From: Cylindrotheca closterium
Lineage: Eukaryota > Bacillariophyta > Bacillariophyceae > Bacillariales > Bacillariaceae
DNA length: 64,000 bases
Assembly (NCBI GenBank): GCA_933822405.4
Contig: CAKOGP040000001.1
Coordinates: forward strand, 1,177,036 to 1,241,035
Direction of reading: 5' to 3'
Position 1 is the first letter of the stretch; every line of letters begins with the position of its first letter. The position numbers and the translations under genes were made by a program. The notes beneath the pieces are model-generated. The model saw nothing but the letters and a program-made list of their open reading frames with translations, was not told the origin of the DNA and searched no databases. This document shows positions 55,480-64,000 of the stretch, piece after piece.

Positions 55480-56897
55480 ATGACATCTTCAAAAGATTTT
55501 TCGCTGTTTTGCTATGTGATATACATGGTTTGCTCGGCTACAGCATTTTCGGGACCAACACCGCGAGTTCGACTCACAGTTCACAACTCACAAAAGGATG
55601 GGAATGAGAATGAAAGTGATTGTCTGATGGAACGACGACAAGTATTTTCACAAACTGCCAATCTACTACTAATTCCTTACGTCATCGCATCAAGTCCCCA
55701 AGTTTCTATGGCTGCCTCCCCCATTACTCTAAAGGATACGGACAGCTTGGCAGCCATTGCCAAACGAAAGTTTCGTGCCAAACCACCCAAGATTCTTCGT
55801 CGGAAACTCTCCATAGATTTTGCAGTCTTGTTGATGCGATCGTCCTACAATGCACTGGATTCGCTAGATTGTGTGGCAATGGCAAGTACTGACTGATAAT
55901 GCCAAGATGTGAAGGAAAAATTGATTGTCCTGGGAATCTTTCTCACATGTGTCTTGTGTCCTCCCTCCTCTCTTGCCAGGATCAATTTCAAAGGGATTTC
56001 GTAAGGGCAACATCAGGAACTGACCGTTACATAAACAAACACCGTTTCACTGACACGTGTCATTTCTTCAGTTTTTGATACGCAGTTCTGACTATGAAAG
56101 CTACACGCAAGATCTCGGTGCAGGTATGGTGCAACAGGGAGATTTGACGGACCCATATTACTTTGATTTCATTTCGTATGCACAGTATGCTACAATCAAT
56201 AGAGAAATTACAGTGAACCCAGCAGCAGTATTTGAAGAGCAACAACCAAGAGATCAAGGCGAAGACAAGCCAATGGAGTTTGCTCCTGTAGTAGTCAAGA
56301 GAGACCCAAGCTTGACAGATGCCATGTTGGCTCCAGAGCATAGCCGAAGAGTTGGTGCAACCATTTTGGACAAGTTGGAAGAACTCTTTCAAGGATCCGC
56401 CTCAGCTATTTCTACCATTGAGAAAGGAAGCAAACCTGATTCTAGTAAGTTCAGCCTCGGTACTTGCGATATCATTGAAATAGTCCCACTGATCCTTTTT
56501 GGTTTGCTGCAGCACAACTTTTGGCGTCCTTGAAACAGCTCGTCAATCTATTCCTCCTGAGTGGATACGCCTTTGGAGGTGACGTGTCCATCGCAAAAGA
56601 AGGTGGTTCATCAATTAGTGCAACAGGCACCAACTTTTCGATACGATTGGATGCCCCAGCAACCAGTAAGTGCATGAAGTGAAGGTTTCTTCGTCTTAGT
56701 TTCGTAGGAGTACTCATCGTCTAATCTTGTGATTGGCAGTTTGGGGTGGGAAGGTACTTCAGTCGGAGGGAGCTGTATTATCGAATAGTTTTGTGACAAA
56801 AGTTGCAGCAGAACTGATCAATCGAGCTGGCTATCAAATTTCTTCCACCATCAAGTATGAGGGAACATCGGAAAATATTTCGATTACGATCCTGTAA
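55480..56897 (+). CDS. Thylakoid-lumen protein of unknown function, Tat-type signal, GC-AG intron and 21-nt exon
   Basis: Five exons, 55480..55881, 55980..56000, 56072..56444, 56513..56665 and 56740..56897, give 368 residues. The precursor has a signal peptide ending CSATAFSGPTP (ASAFAP-type cut at F23). A stretch of transit-peptide type follows, then a second signal ERRQVFSQTANLLLIPYVIA with twin arginines R52-R53 and an Ala-x-Ala-like end (VSMA) near residue 78. This pattern sends proteins through four plastid membranes and then into the thylakoid lumen by the Tat route. The mature part (about 290 residues) begins with a basic helical section, then DYESYTQDLGAGMVQQGDLT and a Gly/Ser-rich C-terminal domain; I recognise no family. 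The first intron has a GC donor (ATG|GCAAGT). The nearby GT donor breaks the frame, whereas the GC donor joins phase 0 exons through a 21-nt exon that encodes DQFQRDF. Confidence 0.78.
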
Positions 56898-57331
56898 CGA
56901 GATACTACAAACTAGTCACGGCAAAAAAAGGTCGGAACAAACTTTCTTAGTCCAGTTTTAAATCAAACACATGTGCTCCTTCCAGTGACCATTAATGGAA
57001 GACTTCCTTCCGCCGAATATACCTGCGGAATGGAATGGAATATCACATACTGTATCATACCATCATTTCGATTGATTGATTGATTCTTCAAATTTCAAAA
57101 TTGATTACTTCGAATCATCAACCACGTTTTGAACTTGAACTTTTTGATATGCGCGCAAGTTAAAAAACCGAGAGGTTTAAAAAGTTAAAAATTCCGCAGA
57201 AAAGATTGACACCAAAGACACACTGAACACGAGCTTGAGCATCATTCGACCTGTAGATTGAACAAGCTTGGCACTGCATCAAACGCCCAGAAGCCACAAC
57301 AACAAAGTTTACAATGGAGGGAAGGCCAACA
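56898..57331. other. Intergenic stretch upstream of the first CorA gene
   Basis: 434 bases without a supported gene. It contains GATTGATTGATTGATTC near 57071-57086 and TTAAAAAGTTAAAAA near 57176. No RNA gene recognised. Confidence 0.55.
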
Positions 57332-59036
57332 ATGAAGGGACTTACAGATGGGATGTCGAGCAGATACCTTAGAGGAAATCGCCGCCTCTTGATACCCGAA
57401 TTGGAGAACTTGAAGCAATCCGGAAATCACAAATCAGCTCGTTCGATGCATGGACGTCTTGAAGAACTGCTTGTTTTCGAAATCCGCAAAGACGGGTAAG
57501 AACACCTGAAGATTTCTATCTCTAATTTTTAGCAACCAGCATCTCACCACTAGTTCTGATTTTTTAAAATACAGTGGGACAGACTATCATACCTTCAGTG
57601 TAAGGACGCTTCACAGGTATATTCTGCGGGCAATAACCAAATCAGACAACACAAACGATGATAGCTTCAACGAGGCTTTGGGCCAGGCGATATTGACTCC
57701 ATCGCCCATTGTCGTAGACAAAAGGACTAAAGAAACAAAGCGATCACCCGAAACTCCTTCTTCTGAGAACAGTTCCACCAAATATGAGTCGGCCGAGGAG
57801 GAGGATGATGATGCTGCAACAGAAGGAAAAGTGAGAGATGTGACATACAGAGACTTTTTGGGGGGCTTCTTGCACCCCCGAGATTTGAGGAAGCTCGTAA
57901 CGCCTTTCTCGGCCTCGAATGCGCAAGAATTTATTGTTCGGCGTCATGTGATCCTATTACACTTTGATTCGTTGCGTGCAATCATTCTCAGAGACCGTGT
58001 CTTGCTCCTTGTTCCTGATGGGGCTGATTCCATTGTAGAGCAACTTGAAAAAAACATATTGGAGGGTGTAGACACCTTGGATGCAACCAACGAAAACACT
58101 GCGGCAATGCAAGATAGACAAACGCTGGACGAGCCACCCGACGAGGACGACCAGGGTGGTGACACCCTAGAACCTGTGACTCTTCATCATTCAAATTTGG
58201 GTAGCGCAAACAAAAACGATGAAGTGGTAGGAGAAAACAACTCGGAATCTAGTGATAGCGATATCGTGGAGGAAATGAATGACCAAGATCTCCGTGAGAG
58301 CATGCGTCAGGATGAATGGGCAGAACTGGAAGGGGGCGCCTGGGTCCAGTGGCCATTCGAGCTTCATAGTGTGGATGCGATTATGAACCGCGTATCTTCA
58401 ATTCTTGCGGAAGACGTAATGGACCTTCAATTGTCAGCTGATAAAATGATTTTGGAGCTTCTGGCGCCTGGCGCAGATGTTGGTGAGCGTGCACAAGAAA
58501 TCCTACGCACAATAAAGAACTTGGTGAAGGAAATGATGTCACGAGTGACAGGTTTCCGCAGAGCACTTGAAAATGTACTGGAAGACTATCAAGAGATGGC
58601 ATTGATGAACCTATCAAGATTGCTAACACATCCTGACCGATTCATCCAGCCAGTATTGCCAGCAACTCTTGACGAGGAGTCGGGCGAGCCAGAGCTCATT
58701 CTCGAGGCGCATCTTCAGCATGCGTATACGCTAGCAAACGCACTGAATCTTGTCCAAGGTCAAGTCAACACTACAGAAGAATTTGTCATCCGGAAATCTG
58801 ACGGCATTCGAAACAGATTGCTCTATATTAATATGCTGGTCAGTCTCTTGTCGCTCGCGGTGGGAGGAGCTTCGTTTGTTGGCTCTATGTATGGTATGAA
58901 TGTTCCAAATCCGATGGAAGATGATGAATCCGCGTTCGAATTTTTGGCATCAATCACTATTGGAGGATCGCTAACTTTTGTGGTCATCGTCTTTATCATT
59001 CTTCGAATGGTTAGAGTCTTGCCACCAGTGATGTAA
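57332..59036 (+). CDS. CorA/MRS2/ALR-type Mg2+ transporter, copy 1
   Basis: Two exons, 57332..57495 and 57575..59036, joined in phase 2 by a 79-nt intron, give 541 residues. The start at MKGLTDGMSSRYL was chosen because the tandem copy begins MQGLTDGLSSRYI; an in-frame ATG at 57314 would add six residues. The N-terminal domain carries GTDYHTFSVRTLHRYILRAI and RDVTYRDFLGGFLHPRDLRK with DSLRAIILRDRVLLLVPDGA. The last is a CorA-type N-terminal sheet. An acidic loop of about 80 residues follows, then long helices (ADVGERAQEILRTIKNLVKE). Two C-terminal membrane segments flank the signature GMN at 495-497 (SMYGMNVPNP). CorA-type pentamers move Mg2+ into the cytosol or mitochondria. Eukaryotic members with this layout include yeast ALR and MRS2. 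The compartment is not clear from the start. Confidence 0.92.
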
Positions 59037-59059
59037 TCTGCTTCCACAAAGCAAGTTGT

Positions 59060-59155
59060 ATCACCATAGCGGAGCTGGCCTGCGACAAGCTTGTCAGATC
59101 AGTCACATTCGGGCTTATTGGAACAAACCGCATCATACTTCCACCAAGTTCTTTC
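59060..59155 (-). pseudogene. Decayed fragment of the START-like gene's 3' end
   Basis: On the minus strand this reads MMRFVPISPNVTDLTSLSQ followed by ASSAMVIQL. It lines up with IMRPVPGNPNLTDLTSLSQ and VSSSMVPQFL near the end of the START-like gene (61350-61420). Nucleotides GCGACAAGCTTGT and AGATCAGT are shared as well. It sits after CorA copy 1 in the same place and orientation as the intact START-like gene sits after CorA copy 2. The tandem duplication therefore took in the tail of the neighbour, and this copy has decayed. The ends are approximate. Confidence 0.85.
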
Positions 59156-59566
59156 GTTGCCGTTTATTTGAAAGGCCATTTTGCTTCGCACCATTATTGG
59201 CATTATTGGAATAGCTCATCAAATTATTCCCTGCTACGCCATTGAGAGGGTAAATTCCCTAGTTGTCCAACAGAGGTAACCGAGTTTGTGATACTGGCAC
59301 CCATTAGTGCATGAAGTATTCCAATTTTCTATCGTCGGTCATAGGGCAGAGTTAATAGAAACGCTCAATGCGTATACTTCTTCAATGATCGTAAAATATG
59401 AATGGGTTTGTTTCATCCTTGCTTTCGCACAGTATTACTCCAAAATTGACAGACTTGGTTGTAACGTCTGCCTGTCCGCTCTCATATCCACAAAAATTGA
59501 TTTTCACCCAAAACCAACAAAACCGCGGCATCTCGACACGATATACCCACAACACTGATCGTTACA
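59156..59566. other. Intergenic stretch upstream of the second CorA gene
   Basis: About 410 bases without a supported gene. It is likely a mix of decayed START-like gene sequence and the promoter of CorA copy 2. Confidence 0.5.
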
Positions 59567-61256
59567 ATGCAGGGTCTTACAGATGGTCTTTCTAGTAGAT
59601 ATATCAGTGGAAATCGATCCATTTTACTGCCCGCGTTGGAGAACTTGAGGATCGCTGAAAACGACAAACGAGTTCGTTCGCTTCACGAGCGCCTGGAAGA
59701 GTTACTTGTTTTCGAAATCCGCAAAAACGGGTAAGAACAGGGAAAGGTTTTTTCCCTGACTCCATGCTCATCTCTCACTACTAGATCTGATTTTAAAATA
59801 TAGTGGGACAGACTATCATACCTTCAGTGTCAGGACACTTCACAAGCATATTCTGGATGCGATAACCAAATCACGCGAAAAGAAACACGACGACGAAAAC
59901 GAAGGCATCTTGAATGATCTGGCTTTGGGCCGGGCGATATTTACTGAATCACCCCTCCCGATGGACAACATTACTGAAGACACAAACCGATTAGCAACAC
60001 CCGAAACGTCGCTGGCTGGCAAAGATGAGGTGGCTGGGGATGATGCGACCTCAGGATCATCAGGAACAAAAGCTAGGGATGTAACGTACCGAGAGTTGTT
60101 GGGTGGCTTTTTACACCCACGAGATTTAAGGAAGCTTGTAACGCCTTTCTCCGCCTCGAATGAGCCAGAATTTATCGTTCGGCGTCATGTGATCCTCTTA
60201 CACTTTGATTCGTTGCGTGCGATCATTCTCCGAGACCGAGTCCTACTACTTGTTCCTGATGGGGCTGATTCCATTCTAGTGCAACTTGAAAAAATGATTC
60301 TGGGCGGGATAGACAATATGGATGACATGTCCGAAAACCCTGAAGCAATACAAGATTTGCAAAAAGTTGACGAGGACGAGAACGATGACGATGATGCCTT
60401 AGACACTGTTTTGGAAGACCCGAACAAAAGCGACGAAGTGGTCGATGAAAACAACTCGGATTCTAGCGAAAGCGATAGCGAGATCAAGATAGAGAGGATT
60501 GAAAGAGGTAAATTCAAGAGCATTCACCAAGATGAATGGGCAGAACTGGAGGGGAACGCCTGGGTCGAGTTGCCATTCGAGCTTCAGAGTGTGGATGCGA
60601 TCTTGAACCGCGTGGCATCAATTCTTGCGGAAGATGTAATGGACCTTCAATTGTCGGCAGATAAACTGATTACGGATCTTCTAACGCCTGGCGCAGATGT
60701 TGGTGAGCGTGCACAAGAAGTCCTACGTACAATGAAGAACTTGGTGAAAGAAATGCAGTCTCGAGTGACAGGTTTCCACAGAGCGCTTGAAAACATGCTG
60801 GAGGACTATGAAGAAATGTCATTAATGAACTTATCCAGACTGCTATCGCATCCCGAGCGATTCATTCAGCCAGTATCACAAGCAACTCTTGACGAAGAAT
60901 CGGATGAACCAGAGCTCATTCTTGAGGCTCATCTTCAGCGCGCATACACGCTAACGAACGCACTGAACCTTGTACAAGGCCAAGTCAATACTACGGAAGA
61001 ATTTGTAGTGCAGAAATCCGACAGTATTCGAAATAGATTGCTCTACATTAATATGTTGATCAGTCTATTGTCGCTCGCAGTGGCAGGAGCTTCGTTTGTT
61101 GGGTCCGTGTTTGGTATGAACGTGCCGAACCCGCTCGAAGATGATGAATCAGCCTTCACGTTCTTGACAGCAGTCACAATTGGAGGATCGCTAGGATTCG
61201 TGATCATTGTCTTTTTCATTATTCGGCTGGTTGGAGTTTTGCCTTCGGTGATGTAA
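59567..61256 (+). CDS. CorA/MRS2/ALR-type Mg2+ transporter, copy 2
   Basis: Two exons, 59567..59730 and 59804..61256, give 538 residues, starting MQGLTDGLSSRYISGNRSIL. The intron is in the same codon and phase as in copy 1 but is 73 nt, and both introns share a pyrimidine/AT-rich 3' part ending TTTTAAAATA(C/T)AG. The same domains are present: GTDYHTFSVRTLHKHILDAI, RDVTYRELLGGFLHPRDLRK, helical stalk, and GMN at 492-494 (SVFGMNVPNP) between two C-terminal membrane segments. Identity to copy 1 is very high in the sheet and stalk. In the acidic loop and the Ser/Thr-rich linker after exon 2 it is low. The loop here is DEDENDDDDALDTVLEDPNK and onward. The copies may differ in regulation by Mg2+, since acidic loops can bind it, but that is inference. 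Confidence 0.92.
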
Positions 61257-61291
61257 ACAAAGCAAGTCTGCTACAGAAATAAAAGTTGCGA

Positions 61292-63130
61292 TTACCTGAC
61301 GTTGTTGAAAAAGTCCTGAATTCCCATGATTCCAATGCGTGCCGCCAAGAATTGGGGTACCATGGAGGAGCTGACTTGCGACAAGCTTGTTAGATCAGTT
61401 AGATTTGGGTTTCCTGGAACAGGCCGCATGATATTTACTCCCATCAAGACTTCACTCTTGCTGTTTGGTTGGATATTCTTGGAAGCACCACAAGCATGAT
61501 GACCAGCCGATCCTGTGTTGAGCGATCGGCTGATGACGACATACCCCTCTTCGCTGTCCAGCTTGCTTGCGTGCATGACGGTTGAGAGTGTGAGCGCCAT
61601 GCGCGTGAACGGCACCTTAGTTTTGCTCTTGACGACTTTGGTGCCATCGCTTCCACCGCAGGTAATATTGTCTGTAACAATCAAAGCATCACTTCTTCCC
61701 AAATTATAGTCATTGTATTCGGAGGTTCGATCGCTATTCCACAAGAGATTGATAAACTCTAGAGGACTCCTCCTAACCACCCCACGAGCTAGGAAAAGTG
61801 GAACATCAGATCCATAGAAATTTTGCCCTCCTCGACTTGTTCCACACCAAAACAAAACGTGATGTTGGAGTTCTTTGTAGAATTCTTGCTCTGACAATTG
61901 CGCCATTTGTTCGAGATACCTTCCAGTCTTGCCCTCTGGTTTCCATTCCACGATACTTGAGTCTTTTGAAGAAGATTGTCCATCGATTGACACAGCACTC
62001 ATCTCAATTGCTTTCATCTTCATCTTTCCAAGAGCATCCGCAATGAGTTCTAGATTGCAGAACTCCGTCTCCAAGTCGATATATTGGGCCTTCTGTCTCT
62101 TTTCCTTCGATTTCTTAGATTGGGGCAGCCATACATCAACATCATCCACACGAAGTAAAAACTTGCTAAAGTCAGCGGGAGTAACAACCGGATGGTCATC
62201 GGTAGAGTTGGACGGTATTTGTATCTCGAGACTCAGACGATCTAACACAGATCTTCGCTCTGCGGAGCTCTCGCCAGACGGGGTGCCGCACCCTCCTCTA
62301 GATGATGTCCTGGTGGATCTTTCATTGCTTGAACTGTCTTGCCCTTGTCCAAACAACAAGCCTCCAACAGCTCCACCAATAACACCTCCAATTTCTTGCG
62401 TGATTTTACCAGCTTGATTAGAAACAAATGGAACAAAATGAACAATACCATGGACCAAAGCATCAATGGGTGACTGGGAACTGCTGCTTTCACCACTACT
62501 CGTGGTCGATCCAAATGCCATTCCCAAGACGTTCCCTGTTGCATCACAAACCATGCTGGTAGCAGTGGTTGCAATATGTAAGGGTACTGTAACAGGAAGC
62601 TTCACTACATGAACTGCAAAGCTTCCTGTCGACACTGCAGCATCTCGTCCGGTGGATGCCACCGAAAAGGCTACATTGCGACTGCAATCCAACAGTATTT
62701 CCATCTCTTTGGACGCGACAAGGGCTTGCACCGCGCGTGCTTAAAAAAGGCAATAGCTGACGTGAGATACAGATACGTTCTGACTGCGGACTGGTGTAAA
62801 AACTGATAGAACCTCATAGGACTTACCCCAATGTTGAAACGAATCGGGAAGGTTTCTACTCTTGCTGTGACCGGAAGCGGCGACAATCACAGCATTCACT
62901 GGTTCATTCTCTTCATCCAATCTGGATGTGCAGGATGCATCATCATCATTACTTGAACTGCAGGGTGAAGGAGTGACGCAAGCTTCTCCTTCTGAACTCG
63001 AATTGTCATTATCATTCGAGTTCATGCGACGAATAGCCTGTATTATGCCATCGAAACTTGCATTCGAGGGCGAGTCTCGCTTTCGCCTCTCTCGCTTTGG
63101 ATTGTTGTCAAAACGAAATACCTTCACCAT
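61292..63130 (-). CDS. START-like lipid-binding domain protein
   Basis: Two minus-strand exons, 63130..62827 and 62739..61292, are joined in phase 1 by an 87-nt intron (GTAAGT donor, CCTTTTTTAAG acceptor), giving 583 residues. The first 100 residues are polar with a basic start (NPKRERRKRD). Residues about 130-250 contain Gly/Ser-rich hydrophobic sequence such as GKITQEIGGVIGGAVGGLLF that could touch a membrane. The C-terminal 230 residues look like a START domain: LFLARGVVRRSPLEFINLLW, DALIVTDNITCGG, VPFTRMALTLSTVMHAS and a closing helix SSSMVPQFLAARIGIMGIQD. START domains carry lipids between membranes. The assignment rests on pattern only. Convergent with CorA copy 2, and the stop is just 35 bases from that gene's stop. 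Confidence 0.72.
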
Positions 63131-63472
63131 TTTCTATAGGGAAGGGTGATAGAAGTTATGTTTTTACTGATACCTCACTGTATCCCAGCAAAACAGACGA
63201 AGTCGTGTTGTTGCTTTCGAAACAAAGTGCGTTGCAACATGTTGCAAGATAAAGAACTGTAATTTTGGTCGCACGCAGTGTCTCTACGACTTTATTTTTT
63301 TCGAAAACCCGACCAATCAACTGAAACCAATGCAACTCCGACTCGAAGAATCAAATTGTCATCGGTCCTTCCTTCGCCTCGCTTTCAGACATCACAATCA
63401 TGAACCAAATCCAACCACGATGAATTCTGCATTCTGCGACGAAACAACGAAAGCTTCCTTGTGGAAAGAATA
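63131..63472. promoter_or_regulatory. Divergent upstream region
   Basis: A 342-base region between the START-like gene and the last gene, which run apart. No open frame or RNA gene is supported. It should hold both promoters. Confidence 0.4.
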
Positions 63473-64000
63473 ATGCAACACAGAATCGTTGCACTTCTGA
63501 TACAGATCTACCTACAGCCGTCGCAAGCACTTCTTACCGTCCTTTCGTTTCCAAAAGCACGACAAGCTCCTACTATGGGAATCGCTGCGTCAATATTCCA
63601 GAACAATCCAACCGAGACGACCACCCAGCCCAAAAAGGAAAAGGTTCCAGAGGATGTCAAAGCCGATTGGGTAAAAGCGGTTGACAAATTTACAAAGGAT
63701 ATTCTTGATCCAAGCTATCTCCATCTTCCTGTTCGAGGATCTACATTGAATGCATCCTTGCTGTACCCAAGTGACTACCCAGACCACCCGGGTCTGATGC
63801 CAGGTACTCACAAGCATTTGGGGGGTGCCTATGATCCCACCGATGGATGTATCTATGGAGTTCCGGCCAATTCCAAGTCGATTTTATGTATTTACAAAAA
63901 TGAGGAGGATGGAGAATATCGAATGAAAGCAATTCCCTTGCCAGAGCGTATTCAAAAACGTCAAATGAAATGGCTTCGTGGTATCATTGCACATGGATAT
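63473..64000 (+). CDS. Unknown protein, possibly with beta-propeller repeats, 3' end outside the window
   Basis: The frame is open for 176 codons from an ATG at 63473 to the window edge. The start MQHRIVALLIQIYLQPSQAL is weakly hydrophobic and could be a signal or transit sequence. A second ATG at 63575 (MGIAASIFQNN) would make a cytosolic protein with a possible N-myristoylation site (MGIAAS). A repeat-like block GGAYDPTDGCIYGVPANSKS followed by ILCIY resembles repeated units in diatom proteins that fold as beta-propellers. Only one such block is visible, so this is a guess. No enzyme motif seen. Confidence 0.6.
   Translation, partial: MQHRIVALLIQIYLQPSQALLTVLSFPKARQAPTMGIAASIFQNNPTETTTQPKKEKVPEDVKADWVKAVDKFTKDILDPSYLHLPVRGSTLNASLLYPSDYPDHPGLMPGTHKHLGGAYDPTDGCIYGVPANSKSILCIYKNEEDGEYRMKAIPLPERIQKRQMKWLRGIIAHGY

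Noticed and set aside
55882..55979. GT donor at 55886 for the lumen-protein gene
   Set aside because: It gives a phase that leads to a stop in exon 3 with any acceptor tried. The GC donor at 55882 keeps the frame.
59482..59667. Minus-strand open frame over the start of CorA copy 2
   Set aside because: Shadow of the exon that begins at 59567, whose start matches the sister copy.
1..64000. Transposons, CRISPR arrays, tRNA genes, viral genes
   Set aside because: Searched by eye in all intergenic stretches. No terminal repeats, reverse transcriptase or transposase motifs, no spaced repeats and no cloverleaf pattern were seen.

Overview
This window looks like nuclear DNA of a diatom, probably a pennate one. 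The genes are eukaryotic and compact. Most introns are about 70-110 nt with GT(A/G)AGT-type donors. Several precursors carry a signal peptide followed by a phenylalanine-centred cleavage motif of the ASAFAP type, the mark of plastid import across four membranes in diatoms and relatives. One protein also has a twin-arginine thylakoid signal. A DUF6824-type protein, large ankyrin proteins and tandem CorA/ALR-like Mg2+ transporters also fit a stramenopile. I see no transposon, CRISPR array, tRNA or viral gene.

Layout, left to right: (1-6.8 kb) the 5' part of a papain-type cysteine protease on the minus strand, a complete dispersed 5S rRNA gene, a bestrophin-like anion channel, a SET-domain protein methyltransferase head-to-head with a plastid-type MATE transporter, and a Golgi-type sulfotransferase. 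(6.9-18.3 kb) An ISWI chromatin remodeller in four exons, a plastid-type MFS/ANTR anion transporter, a protein with two PH domains, a DUF6824-like protein with repeats, and a Mak11/PAK1IP1 WD40 ribosome-assembly factor. (18.6-20 kb) Two weak, related hypothetical fragments that look like decaying duplicates. (20-33.5 kb) A Rieske-like plastid protein with unusual CxxC/CxxC ligands, divergent from COQ5, then a seven-exon ATM/Tel1 kinase of about 3,641 residues. (33.8-48.8 kb) An ankyrin protein, ribosomal protein uS17 (RPS11), a TRP/polycystin-like cation channel in two exons, a nucleotide-sugar transporter, an Mpv17 protein, a PPR protein and an unassigned membrane protein. (48.9-64 kb) A Ski2/DDX60-like RNA helicase, a 2OG-Fe(II) prolyl-hydroxylase-like enzyme with an ankyrin tail, a thylakoid-lumen protein with a GC-AG intron and a 21-nt exon, two tandem CorA-type Mg2+ transporters with a decayed gene fragment between them, a START-like protein, and the start of a possible beta-propeller protein.

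The genes do not form one pathway or an operon. They are housekeeping genes (5S rRNA, uS17, Mak11, ISWI, ATM, COQ5) mixed with organelle transporters and lineage-specific proteins. Many lie in divergent head-to-head pairs with short shared upstream regions. The best leads for novelty are the Rieske-like CxxC/CxxC protein, the Tat-targeted lumen protein with its unusual splicing, the dioxygenase-ankyrin fusion, and the duplication footprint between the two CorA genes. All exon joins were worked out by hand from reading frames and splice consensus. Protein family assignments rest on motif recognition, not on a database search.
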